In this document: positions 23,912-34,631 of the stretch, one piece after another | Layout of the letters: every line of letters begins with the position of its first letter | How positions within the stretch are numbered: the first letter of the stretch is position 1 | Assembly: GCA_019916065.1 (NCBI GenBank) | Contig: CM034233.1 | Span: forward strand, 1,798,001 to 1,862,000 | Direction: 5' to 3' | Length of the DNA stretch: 64,000 bases | Origin: Vitellaria paradoxa | Taxonomy: Eukaryota > Streptophyta > Magnoliopsida > Ericales > Sapotaceae | Notes under the pieces: generated by a model | What the model was told of the DNA's origin: nothing | The model's input: only the letters and a program-made list of their open reading frames with translations | The model's database searches: none | Made by a program: the position numbers and the translations under genes

Positions 23912-25146
23912 ATGGCCACAACCGTCGAAAACCGGCAGTTCAGTGGCCTCGAACAGGGTCCATCCACCGCCGTTCGCTCCTTCAATTCCGGCGACACCCA
24001 CCGCCAGGAACAAGGCCCCACCATTAACCCGGCGGTTTTCGACTCCTCCTCCAGCGAGGACGAGAACCAAGATGACTTCAACGATACCATAAAGATGGTC
24101 AAGCTGGAGTTAGAACCTTCGGTATTGGACTCGAGGGACGAAGGGACCGCCGATAATTGGGTGGAACGAAACCCGTCGTTGATCCGGCTCACCGGAAAGC
24201 ACCCGTTCAACTCAGAGCCACCCCTGACCCGGCTCATGCAGCATGGGTTCATCACCCCGGTTCAACTCCACTACGTACGGAACCATGGACCGGTCCCCAA
24301 GGCCAGCTGGGAGGACTGGACGGTCGAGGTCACCGGGTTAGTAAAGCGCCCGACCCGCTTCACCATGGACCAGCTGGTAACCCAGTTCCCGACTTGTCAG
24401 CTCCCAGTGACACTGGTCTGCGCCGGCAACCGCCGTAAGGAACAAAACATGGTCAAACAAACGGTCGGGTTCAATTGGGGCGCCGCCGCGGTGTCGACTT
24501 CGGTGTGGCGCGGCGTACCGTTACGGTGCGTCCTGAAGCTGTGCGGCATCGCCAGCCGCCAGAAAGGCGCTCTCAACGTGTGCTTCGAGGGGGCGGAGGA
24601 CCTCCCCGGAGGCGGCGGGTCGAAGTACGGCACGAGCATCAAGGTGGAGATAGCGATGGATCCATCGCGAGACATCATATTAGCGTACATGCAGAACGGC
24701 GACCGTTTGTTGCCGGATCATGGTTTTCCGGTAAGAATGATCATACCGGGGTTCATCGGCGGGCGCATGGTAAAATGGCTGAAGCGTATCATCGTAACAA
24801 CCCAAGAATCGGACAGCTACTACCATTATGAGGACAATAAAGTACTTCCGTCCCACGTGGACGCTGAGCTGGCAAACGCCGAAGGTACAATCTCCGACTC
24901 TCTCACAAATCCCGTGGTTCTTTGATTGTTTTGACTAGAAAGATCCGAGAAGGAAATGTTACGGTGTGAGCTTGTGCATGCAGCTTGGTGGTACAAGCCT
25001 GAGTATATCATCAATGAGCTGAACATCAACTCGGTGATCACCACACCGGGTGATGAGGAGATTCTGCCCATCAACTCGTGGACCACTCAGAGGCCTTACA
25101 CGTTGAGGGGCTACGCTTATTCCGGTAAGTCGCGGATATTAGGAAA

Positions 25147-25184
<38 letters not shown>

Positions 25185-27712
25185 GCTTGTCGGTTTGCCT
25201 GTGTTTGCATGTACCGCATTAAAGATCCGGTTTGGACCCATGTGGCTAAATTTAGGTTATATATATATTTGAATAAAAAAAAATATCGGATGATTTTTTT
25301 TTTTGTGAGTAAATAAATATCACTTATGATATAATGACGAGGCCTATTATTAGAAATAAAAAATCTTTCAAAATGCCCTTTAGGTGTTTAGTTTACTAAA
25401 ATTTTTTAACTTTTATCAAAATTTTTTAATTTTTTTCAATTAAATTTCATCACATTTTGTACTCTTTTTTTTAATTTTTTTTTCATCCAAACACCTCCTT
25501 AGTTACATAATTAATATAGTAGAACTAAATGTGGAAATGTACTTTTGTTGGCACAAAATACGTATATATAAAGGAGGTGGAAAGAAAGTGACACGTGTGG
25601 AGGTGACCATGGACGGAGGGGAGACGTGGCAAGTGTGCAAGCTGGAGCATGTGGAGAAACCGAACAAGTACGGGAAATACTGGTGCTGGTGTTTCTGGTG
25701 GATGGAGGTGGATGTGGTGGACCTAGTTGGGCCCAACGAGATTGCGGTCCGAGCCTGGGACGAGACACTCAACACCCAGCCCGAAAAGCTCATCTGGAAT
25801 CTCATGGTACGTACGTACACGTGCACCTGCACCTCCAACTCACTGAATTAGCACGTGCCAACACTCCGCGACTTTTAACCTCCGTTTAGAGTTTTAAATA
25901 TTTTTTAAAAAATTAAAAAAAAATTTAAAAGTTTTTGACTTTTTTTTTTCAATCAAATTTATCTTATTTTTATCCCAACTTCTAAGGGTTACGGGGGTGG
26001 AAGAACAAAAATGCATTACGGCCTTGATATTTTTAAGATTATTCAATGGTTCTAATTTAATTTAGTTGAAATTAATTACAAAATAAAAATAAAAATTAAA
26101 AGAAAGTTGATTGAAATGTAGTTAATGTAAAATATGAAAAATTATATTTGATGGAAATGCAAAAATCACGACTGTAAATCAATGCACCTCAACCAATTAC
26201 CCAAAAAAAAAAAAAAAAAATGCACCTGATCAACCCCCGATTGCATTTTTTTGAAAGCCCAAACGCAACCTTAGTGTGGCAAGGCAGCACTTGGTGAAAT
26301 ACACCCTCATGCACATTGTTATGATGCAAGTTTCTCTTACTATTTTCTGATAGTGTATAACTTTGTACATTACAAAAGCATCACTTCTCTCTGCAACTTC
26401 CAATGGTTAACAGGGAATGATGAACAATTGCTGGTTCAGAGTGAAGATGAAAATGTGCAAACCACATAAGGGCGAGGTCGCAATCGTTTTTCACCACCCT
26501 ACTCAACCTGGCAACCAATCCGGCGGCTGGATGGCTCAGGAAAGACGCCTTCAAAAATCATCCCACGACCACAACCAAACCACCACCGAGAAGAACGTCA
26601 TCTTCCCCTCATCAACCTTCACGAACCCCACCTCAAATCTTTACTCAATGGCCGAGGTCAAGAAACACGATTCACGGGACTCCGCATGGATCGTCGTCCA
26701 CAGCCACATCTACGACTGCACTGCCTTCCTCAAAGACCACCCCGGCGGCGCCGACAGCATCCTTATCAACGCTGGCACCGACTGCACCGAGGAGTTCGAT
26801 TCCATCCACTCCGACAAAGCCAAGAAACTCCTCGAGGACTATCGAATTGGGGAGTTATCAAAAACCACCTCCGATTATCTAACTCCGATCAAAGACTTTC
26901 TTTCACCGGCTAGAAAATTAGTTGCCCTAGCCCAACGCGAGAAAATCCCATGCAAACTTGTGGAAAAGACTTCGATCACCCACAGCGTTCGAAAGTTTAG
27001 ATTTGCACTGCCACGTGAAGATGAGGTGCTGGGATCACCAGTAGGGAAGCACATTTTCTTGTGTGTTCAGATTGATGGTAAGCTCTGCATGAGAGCTTAC
27101 ACACCAATCAGCTCCGTAGATGAAGTGGGTTATTTTGATCTAGTGGTCAAGATCTACCCCAGGGGTGTAAACCCTAAATTCCCCAATGGTGGTCTTGTGT
27201 CACAGTACTTGGAATTACTCCCATTAAGGTCTGTCCTCCACGTAAAAGGTCCATTGGGTCACATTGAGTACAAGGGAAAGGGCAACTTCACCGTTGATGG
27301 AATTCATCACAAGTTTGCAAAAAGGCTAGGGATGATCGCAGGTGGGACCGGAATTACTCCGATATATCAGGTGATGAAGGCAGTTATGAACGATCCGGAT
27401 GATGATACAGAGATGCGTTTGGTGTACGCGAATTGCACCGAGGACGATATTCTGCTGAGGGACGAGATTGATGCTTTGGCTGTGGAGGATGAGAGGTTGA
27501 AGGTGTGGTATGTGGTCCGGGATACAATTAGAGAAGGGTGGAGTTATACTGTGGGGCTCATCAGCGAGAGTGTCCTGAGGGAGCACATTCCCTGTCCGGC
27601 TGATGACACGCTGGCATTGGCGTGTGGGCCACCGCAGATGATTCAGTTGGTCGTGCTGCCAAATTTGGAGAAGATTGGATATGATGTCAAGAATTCATTG
27701 TTGGTGTTTTGA
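23912..27712 (+). CDS. NIA: Nitrate reductase [NADH], NIA
   Basis: Exons 23912..24884, 24984..25124, 25574..25806 and 26414..27712 join in frame at GT-AG sites to encode 881 residues, near the family norm of about 900. It catalyses the first step of nitrate assimilation, NADH-dependent reduction of nitrate to nitrite in the cytosol. Domains in order: acidic N-terminus (SSSSEDEN, 45-52); molybdenum cofactor domain with [13 protein letters not shown] and cofactor ligand Cys170; dimerisation domain to about 480; hinge 1; cytochrome b5 with haem ligands His558 (DHPGG) and His581; a short hinge 2; FAD domain with RAYTP (676-680); NADH domain with GGTGITP (759-765) and CGPPQM (853-858). All catalytic motifs are present. 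Two oddities: hinge 1 has IFPSSTF where other NIAs have a K/R-x-x-S-x-P phospho-site, and CGPPPM has become CGPPQM. The start is the first in-frame ATG and matches the family N-terminus. Confidence 0.97.
25150..25182. repeat. (TG)16 microsatellite in intron 2 of nitrate reductase
   Basis: A pure TG run just after the donor of intron 2. It is a likely length-polymorphic marker with no coding effect. Confidence 0.95.
25381..25501. mobile_element. Small MITE in intron 2 of nitrate reductase
   Basis: The left end reads TTTAGGTGTTTAGTTTAC. The reverse complement of the right end reads TAAGGAGGTGTTTGGATG. The two form imperfect inverted repeats around a T-rich core. It ends about 70 bases before exon 3 and may supply U-rich sequence upstream of that acceptor. 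Confidence 0.45.
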
Positions 27713-27832
27713 GGTAGCTAGTTGAGCTGCCAAAAATGTGACTGAGGGTTGTCAGTTGTAACTGTATGTCTTAGTTTCTTTTTCTCCTGCTATTTTTCTC
27801 TCGTCATTCCTTTTATATTACATACAGGCAAT

Positions 27833-28230
27833 ATTTGTTTGAGGGAAAAAATTGAGGGATGAGATAAGTAATCTATTATTTTTTGATTAAATTGATTTTA
27901 GTTTTGTGTTTGATTTATAGTATTATAACTTTAGATTAAACTTCATATTCCCCAAATTAAGAGACAAGTAATACCATAAGAATATGACATTACTTATGTT
28001 CATTCTTAGATTTACTTCTTATCAAAATTTAAAAGTTTAAAATTATTTTCTATTACATTTAATGTTAAATTACGTCGTTTATCTAACTTTTTTTTTTCTC
28101 ATGAAACAAACACTAAAAGTATATATCACATAAAAAATTAATCGATCTCATATTATATCTAATCTCAAATACTATCTTATAATATTACTTATATCTCGTT
28201 AACTAATCGATCTCTTTGATGAAACATAAC
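27833..28230 (+). repeat. Dispersed repeat (family 3, copy A), MITE-like
   Basis: It aligns by eye, in the same orientation, with 30885..31263. Shared words include TTCTTATCAAAATTTAAAAG (TTCTTGTCAAAATTTAAAAA in the other) followed by TTTAAAATTATTT, then AATCTCA..TA..TCTTATA and ATTACTTATA. It starts just downstream of the nitrate reductase trailer. Non-coding. Confidence 0.55.
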
Positions 28231-29173
28231 CACAACAATGTGTTAATTGGTTGGTTAATAAAAAAGAGACTTTTTGACACCATCCATGCATAGTTGCATT
28301 TTATTATGTCCAGTGTCATTTCCCTCGAGTACATGGCACTCACCATAGTCAGGTGATACTGGACAAAAATGTTTCACCGGGCCTCGATTGCAGTTACACG
28401 CAGTGTTTCTGTGTGCCTGCCACATCCCCGTGAGTTCATTATGATTTTTCTTTTTCAGGTGCACGTCCTCACGTGCCCTTACACTTTTTGTTAGGCTTTG
28501 ACTTAATTAATTTGATACGTACTATTGCAACACACTTTTGACGAAGCTGTGGCTCCGGCATCTTGTTTGCTTTTGGACTGATTTAGGTGCAACACGAGAG
28601 TTTTTTCGGAAGAATATCGTACGCTTTAGTTTGAGTTAGATATAATGCACATCTACCCGTAGCATTACTCACATTCAAGCACATTTAATCTTAAAGTTTT
28701 GATGTAATATCTAATATTTATCCGACTTTAAAATGAACTGTAATATAAAAATATTAAATTTAATATGTATAACACTTTACCTAAATTTACTCAAACAATA
28801 TGAGAGAGGAAATATTTTATGACGTGTCAATAATAATCCATCTATCGTTTCTCTATGAACATTCATATGACCGCCATGCATCTATGATATGCCGACGGAA
28901 GGCACACACATCAACCTGTTTTAGTGACCCAAAAGGCGCACACAGCCACCTCTTCTACTTCTGGGGAGCCAAAAAAACAACGTGCAGGCTTGGCCTTCCG
29001 CTCCCCCACTTGTCCCGAGTTGTTCCTCGGTGCTTGAAGGGCCACCAAATTTTAATTTGTCTCTGTACTCAACGGCCAGACCCCCTATTCTTCGGGTTAA
29101 TTTGTCTTGTTTCAAGCATCCCTTACTTTGCTAAGGAAAAAAGAGCTTGGGTTGAATGTTGGGGTGTGCGTTT
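28231..29173. other. Intergenic; contains an imperfect foldback at 28295..28378
   Basis: No gene is recognised. GTCCAGTGTCAT (28309..28320) pairs with GTGATACTGGAC (28353..28364), with weaker outward pairing of CATTTT with AAAATG. The frames at 28255..28464 and 28800..29225 lack family motifs and are not annotated. Confidence 0.45.
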
Positions 29174-29340
29174 GTTAAAGTCCTGTTTGGTGGTACCAAA
29201 ATTCACTAAAATTCACATATTTTAACTAATTTTTATATTTTCTTTTAATCAAATTTCTCCATATATCACTTTTATGTCACATATTTCTACTTTTATTGTA
29301 TTTTTTTGTTAACTTTTTGTCAACTAAACACGCCCTAAAT
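29174..29340. mobile_element. Small MITE, TGTTTGG type
   Basis: The left end reads TTAAAGTCCTGTTTGGTGG. The reverse complement of the right end reads TTTAGGGCGTGTTTAGTTG. T-rich core, about 165 bp, non-coding. Confidence 0.45.
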
Positions 29341-29427
29341 TGGCTATATCGATCTCTACTCCCTTGAGTGCTTGTGACATGGGTGTTTTTTTCATGTAAT
29401 AAAATAATTTTAATTTTGTAAGAATGG

Positions 29428-29790
29428 TTAGGCTTTGTTTGGATTCAAAAAAGTAAAAACTTTTTTTCGTCTTATATAGTTTTTTTTCTTACCAAAATTT
29501 AATTTTCTTTTTAAAAGTTATAACTTTTAGGCGTATTAATTATATTTGTGAAAAAAAAAATTGAAACATTCACATCAATTTGGATAAAAGTTAGAAAAAA
29601 ATCAGTTTTTTTCGTTATTTTTTTAGCTAAATGGATAGGTTTTACTTAAATGGATGAAAATTTTTTAATTTTTGTTAACGAATGCGATTAACACGCTTAA
29701 ATGTTATAGTTAAAAAAAAAAAAAACAAATTTTAGTAAAAAGAGATCATATAAAATGAAAAAAAAAAAAGCTAATCCAAACTAATCCTAA
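29428..29790. mobile_element. MITE with TTAGG...TTTGGATT termini
   Basis: The left end reads TTAGGCTTTGTTTGGATT. The reverse complement of the right end reads TTAGGATTAGTTTGGATTA. About 360 bp of A/T-rich, non-coding DNA. Confidence 0.55.
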
Positions 29791-30884
29791 ATCAGTTTGA
29801 CGTCAGTTGGATTCTGATATACACAAACGATAATTAAAAGCAAGAAATTCCAAAACTCTTTATAGATAAAACTTTTGATTAACTCGGAAAGTAATACAAC
29901 ATAAAAAAAAAAAATTGCCATCAATCCACTTGCAAAGTTGTCATCAGCTACTGTAGTTTTTACCTACAGAAAATCCTCCGGAAAATCTGAGAATCAATTC
30001 AAAGTTGCTCAATTTTGTCGCCGAGCACAGGTGTGCCTTCCTTGCGATGTATTGGCAATTTTTCCAAAAAGTCCAAATGGCTGATCAGTACAGATTCATT
30101 GGTTTAGGATGCTACAGTAAATATTACACCGTAAGAGTTGAAGTGAGGAATTAAAAAGTCAATATTTAATAAATACTATAATAAATATTATTTGACATAA
30201 TTAATAAATTTTAATTAAATCTTAATTTTTAAATTTTTCACTGTAATATCTACAATATAAAATTTGCTACAGCATCTTCTCGAAACCCAAATTCAATTTC
30301 TCGATCAGTTGAATTATTAATTAATTAATTAATTATTATTTTGTGTGGGTTTAATTTTACTTACCAATGATCGTGTTACTGGTAGCTAGTTATTGGCTAT
30401 ATAGCTTTGGAAGCAAATGAGGGAAAAATGATTTCTACGGCCGGACTGCATTAATAATTCATGAAAAATTGTTAGGGAAAATCAATTAAGAAGTAGTCGG
30501 CAGATGAAACAGATATAAAGAAAAAAAAGAGAATAGACTCGTATTCATGCATGAATGGTACATCCTTCTTTTTGATGCATACTCTGTGATGTTGAGCACT
30601 CTGATATGATCTGCACTAACTTTAAAAAGGTGATTCCCATGGAAAAATTAATTCTAGTCCACTAAAATTGTATATAATTTTTTTTTTTTCTAAAACTAGG
30701 ATTAATTCCATTTATTGAGCAGGAATCCACTTTAATTTACAGACACAACCTTCAGTTTTCAATTTCACCAAGAAATACTATGATAATATATAAAGAAGGA
30801 TAATGAATTTCATTTCAAATCATGCAAATTTATTACTAGCTATATGGCAACTTTATGGGCAGGTACCAATCTATTATTCAAGGT
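29791..30884. other. Intergenic, no recognisable feature
   Basis: AT-rich DNA without a supported gene, RNA or repeat. A (TTAA)n-like run lies near 30317-30340. Confidence 0.5.
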
Positions 30885-31263
30885 TGTATTTGTTTGCCGG
30901 ATTATTTTGGAAGATTTGATTATTTTTTATCAAGTTAACTTTAGTTTTATTTTTGATTTGTAGTATTGAAAGTCCGGACTACCCTATTTATTCCCTAAAA
31001 TGGGAAATAAGTAATATCATGGGTATAGCAGTATTACATATCCATATCACTGGATTTGCTTCTTGTCAAAATTTAAAAATTTAAAATTATTTCATGTCAA
31101 GTTCATATCAAACATATCTTTTTTTCACTTTATATTCTATCAATTCAACATAAAAAAGTAATCCTATATACAAAATTAATCACATGCTATATTTAATCTC
31201 ATATATTTTCTCATAGTATTACCTATACTTCATCTTCTAATCCCCAAATCAAACATAGCCTAA
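30885..31263 (+). repeat. Dispersed repeat (family 3, copy B), MITE-like
   Basis: It is the partner of 27833..28230 in the same orientation. Its ends, TTGTATTTGTTTG and (reverse complement) GGCTATGTTTGATTTGGG, form weak terminal inverted repeats, which suggests a MITE. Non-coding. Confidence 0.5.
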
Positions 31264-31576
31264 GATAAATACCTTAGTAAGTAATTTTTTATTTTTTTTT
31301 TATTACAGTTGATCATTATCACATTATTTTTTTACATACTTTCAATTAAAAATTCTGATTGGAATATCATTTTTTATGCAGAACATGCCAAACAATATTA
31401 TCACAATCAGCACCTTCTGCACCAACTCGTGGAGGATAACGGTGGAACAAATTATCCAAAAGCATAAGAATCTCATAGCTCTCCATCCTTTTTATTTTTA
31501 TTTTTTGTTTGTTCACACTTTATGCCAACATAAAGGAGCCATATGCTTGATAGGATTAGGGAATCCCTCCTCTCTG

Positions 31577-31584
31577 TATTTAAA
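31577..31584 (+). promoter_or_regulatory. TATA box of the EF-hand gene
   Basis: TATTTAAA lies 86 bases upstream of the ATG at 31663. This is a plausible distance for a TATA box with a leader of about 50 bases. The leader is A-rich and has no upstream ATG. Confidence 0.5.
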
Positions 31585-31662
31585 CCAAAATTGAGGAGGA
31601 ACTGGCTGTGCAAAAAGAACAAAGTCTGCAAAAGAGAGGTGTAATTAGTAAAACGTTGGCGT

Positions 31663-32133
31663 ATGGCTCAATTAGGGTCTAATCTGTCTTCAGAAATAGA
31701 AACGCTGAACCAAGTCCTCACTCTGGTTGAAGCCTTCAGGGCATTCGACGGGGACAACGATGGCGCCATCACCGCCGCAGAGCTCGGGGGGCTGATGACG
31801 TCGTTGGGGTACAAGCCGAGCGAGCAAGACGTGAAGGGGATGATGGAGAGAGGAGACACCGACAAGGACGGACTTCTGAGCGTCGAGGAGTTCCTTGACA
31901 TGAACACCAAAGAGTTGGAGCTTGGCAGCCTGGCTAATGTTATGGAAAATGCCATTGAAGCCTTGAAGTCCATTGGGGATGGTGTTTTGATCACTGCGGA
32001 GGAGTTGCACGTGGCTCTGGGAGATCATATTTCCCTTGCGGCTTGCCAGGAAATTATTGATTCCATGGATTCAGACGGGGATCGTGCTGTTCCATTGGAG
32101 GACATCAGACTTATTGTTAATTCCCTCCTCTAG
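31663..32133 (+). CDS. Calmodulin-like EF-hand calcium-binding protein (CML29-like)
   Basis: An intronless gene for 156 residues, the usual size and structure of plant calmodulin-like proteins, which relay calcium signals to target proteins. Four EF-hand positions are visible. EF1 (29-40, DGDNDGAITAAE) and EF2 (65-76, DTDKDGLLSVEE) are canonical 12-residue loops with Asp at 1, 3 and 5, Gly at 6 and Glu at 12. EF3 (about 103-114) has lost its early ligands and is probably silent. EF4 (136-147) keeps Asp at 1, 3 and 5 but has Arg at position 6 and Asp at position 12, which should weaken calcium binding or favour magnesium. No myristoylation site (no Gly at 2), transit peptide or prenyl motif. 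The pattern around the first pair and the VNSLL end recall proteins annotated CML29; the exact paralogue is uncertain. Confidence 0.93.
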   Translation: MAQLGSNLSSEIETLNQVLTLVEAFRAFDGDNDGAITAAELGGLMTSLGYKPSEQDVKGMMERGDTDKDGLLSVEEFLDMNTKELELGSLANVMENAIEALKSIGDGVLITAEELHVALGDHISLAACQEIIDSMDSDGDRAVPLEDIRLIVNSLL

Positions 32134-32789
32134 GTTTTAATTTAATTTAGAGCCTCCCTATAATTGGATGAATCTTAATCTTATCTTAATGTAAAACAAT
32201 TATATAGGTATGCACCAATAATGTTAATAATGTTAAGATGTAACTATAGTCTAAAACTTTATTAAATTTCTTCCTCTTTTAACTCTTTCTATTCTTTTTT
32301 ATCTCTCTTAATTGATTAATTACTTAGTTAAGATGTGCACAAATTGATTCGAACACTCTAAAATATTAAAAAAATGAGAGGTTAAAAGATACTTTTATAT
32401 AATAATGAATTGAAAAATGTTGTTAAGCTAACAGATAATTTTATTAGAGAAGAAGTGATAATAAATTAAAAGGAGTGTGAGGTTAAAAGATAATTTTAAA
32501 CAATAACTAACTAAAAAATACTATCCGATTAAAACAAATATATATTAGAAAGTTGAAAAGAAATACATGATTAACTATGTTGTAAATTAAAGTATACAAT
32601 TAATTTATATTATTTTTAATTGATGGATTCATAATTGTTTAATATCATCTCGATTTTTTTTAATTAAAATTTTAATTACATAGCACCAATTCTACTCAAA
32701 GGATTAATAAGAAGGTTTAATTGAAGGGTGAAAAAATGTTTCCCTTTTATAATATATGGGATTTTATTATATAAACACATTATATTATA
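32134..32789. other. 3' flank of the EF-hand gene and AT-rich spacer
   Basis: The trailer probably ends within about 100-150 bases of the stop. The rest is AT-rich and contains a weakly repeated unit (AGGTTAAAAGATAMTTTTA near 32380 and 32480). No gene is seen. Confidence 0.45.
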
Positions 32790-33300
32790 TTACTATAATT
32801 GTAATGATTCATATCTTATACTACAATATTGTCTGTTTTGAATTTGATTAGATTGTAAATGAGAACTTAATGATCTTCATAGTATAATATTATTCACCTT
32901 GAACTTAGTCATGCTGTAAAGCGAGAACTTCTTAAAAGGTCACTTGTACTAATTTCGCCCAAGCATAATTAGCTCTTGAATTCAAATCGAATTCAGTGCC
33001 TGCATGCCTTTAAAATACGTTGTACTTGAGAAATATTGAATTTTACATATGTGGTAATCCCTTTACCCAGGTGATGTGGAAACATGGGTGTTTTATTGAG
33101 TCTAATGGTAGAGTCTCTTGTTAACTCACCCACATCACTACTAGTTTTTTATATCTTCCTCTTTTATACATGCATTCCCATGTGACCCCACAATTTCAGT
33201 TGTGTCTGATACCATTTATAATCATTTATATTCTCACAGTACAATATTGTTTATTTGGGCTTAATTGGGGTGTAAAGTGAGAACATTCTTTAGGGTTAAT
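32790..33300 (-). mobile_element. Diverged LTR-element remnants with a tRNA-Met primer-site word
   Basis: Three segments, near 32822, 32880 and 33240, share an AATATTGT..TTG and GTAAA..GAGAACWT pattern. At 33208..33217 the minus strand reads TGGTATCAGACACAAC, which begins like the tRNA-iMet primer-binding site and sits beside one of these segments, as in an LTR element on the minus strand. Very decayed; borders are approximate. Confidence 0.35.
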
Positions 33301-33928
33301 CATCCTGGTCCAAAGATCCATATTTTCGCTTTCCCAAAGTCTTAAATATATTCCTCAATATTTTTCTTATCAACTAATTAAATTTAGTCAGCCCAAATTT
33401 GGGCTCAAAATATGACATTTTACCTTTGAATCTTTTTTTACCCAAAAATTTGAGAAATATGCCTTGGTGTGCTTCTTATGGAAATTTTAGTCTAATAAGA
33501 ACTTAAGGCAAAAAATTAGCCGTTTTATTTGTGAACCCATCTTTGACTTAAATTTGCATTTTGAAATTCAAAAAGAGTTAAGAAATATTTTTCAATATGT
33601 TTATCATATTAAACATAATTAATTTTTAAGCTATTAAAAGTTAAGCTTCGTTGCTAAACAACTAAGGATAATTAAAATTTAAAATTTACTATTTTTTAAC
33701 AATTACTGCCTTCAAATTTTAGAATTTATAAAATTATTACCGCAACAATACTTTGATGTAATTACAATCACAACAATTACGAAAAGAATCCCACAAATAA
33801 ATAAATGATCGAATAAGCAAAGCTAGGCACGTTTTGGATAAGAAATTGGTAACCCCTCAATTTTTAGCTCCTTGGTCTTCTTCCTCATTCCTCTTTTGCT
33901 CTACCATTCCTAACGTTCTCAGAAAACA
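33301..33928. other. Upstream region of the plastid S13 gene
   Basis: AT-rich, no repeat assigned. The last 70 bases are C/T-rich (CTCCTTGGTCTTCTTCCTC near 33867), which suits the leader of a ribosomal protein gene. No clear TATA box. Confidence 0.4.
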
Positions 33929-34631
33929 ATGGCTCAAGCACTGGCAACGCCTCTCGCACCTTCACTGTCTATCATCTGCAACACCAACATAACCACCAAA
34001 ACCCCCTATTCTCTCTCTTTCCCCACTTCAACCTTTACCAAGGTTATCGTTATCCTATTTTCGTCTTCTTTCTTTGGTTTCTTGGCAGCCAGACAGGGGC
34101 ATATGTTTTATCCGTAGTGATTTTGATATCAATTTCGTCTGTTGCTTGCAGTTCGGTGGTTTAAGCATCAAATGCGCGCGTGTGGGAGGCGTGGAAATTC
34201 CGAATAACAAGAGGGTTGAGTACTCTCTGCAGTACATCCATGGAATCGGCCGCGCCAGAGCGCGCCAAATCCTTGTTGATCTCAACATGGAGAACAAAGT
34301 CACCAAAGACCTATCCGAAGATGAACTCATCAGTCTCCGTGACGAAGTCTCCAAGTACATGATCGAAGGCGACCTCGTAATCTCTCTCTCTCTCTCGAAA
34401 CCCCTTTCCTTTGTACGTATGTGTGATATAGGTTTTGTAAAATTAATTTGGTTTTTGGTGGTTCAGAGGCGATTCAATGCGCTTGCGATTAGGAGGTTGA
34501 AGGAGATTCAGTGCTACAGAGGTGTACGGCACATTCAGGGGCTGCCGTGCAGGGGACAACGCACCAAGAACAATTGCCGGACTTTGAAGGGCAAGCGGGT
34601 TGCAATTGCTGGAAAGAAGAAAGCTCGTTAA
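33929..34631 (+). CDS. RPS13: 30S ribosomal protein S13, chloroplastic (nucleus-encoded)
   Basis: Exons 33929..34042, 34152..34376 and 34467..34631 join in phase 0 at GT-AG sites and give 167 residues. Residues 1 to about 45 are rich in Ser, Thr and Pro and lack acids, as in a plastid transit peptide; the mature protein probably starts near [12 protein letters not shown]. The S13 core follows: [20 protein letters not shown], then [34 protein letters not shown] and a basic tail ending GKKKAR. S13 sits in the head of the plastid small ribosomal subunit and contacts tRNA at the P site and bridge elements to the large subunit. Length and motifs are normal for the plant plastid form; the mitochondrial and cytosolic (S18) relatives differ in the tail. 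Introns are short (109 and 90 bases), the second opening with a CT run. Confidence 0.96.

Noticed and set aside
23671..24255. 194-codon minus-strand frame over nitrate reductase exon 1
   Set aside because: Antisense to a certain exon, a by-product of codon composition; no start context or motif.
28800..29225. 141-codon plus-strand frame between nitrate reductase and the EF-hand gene
   Set aside because: No family motif, no splice or promoter context; its end enters a MITE.
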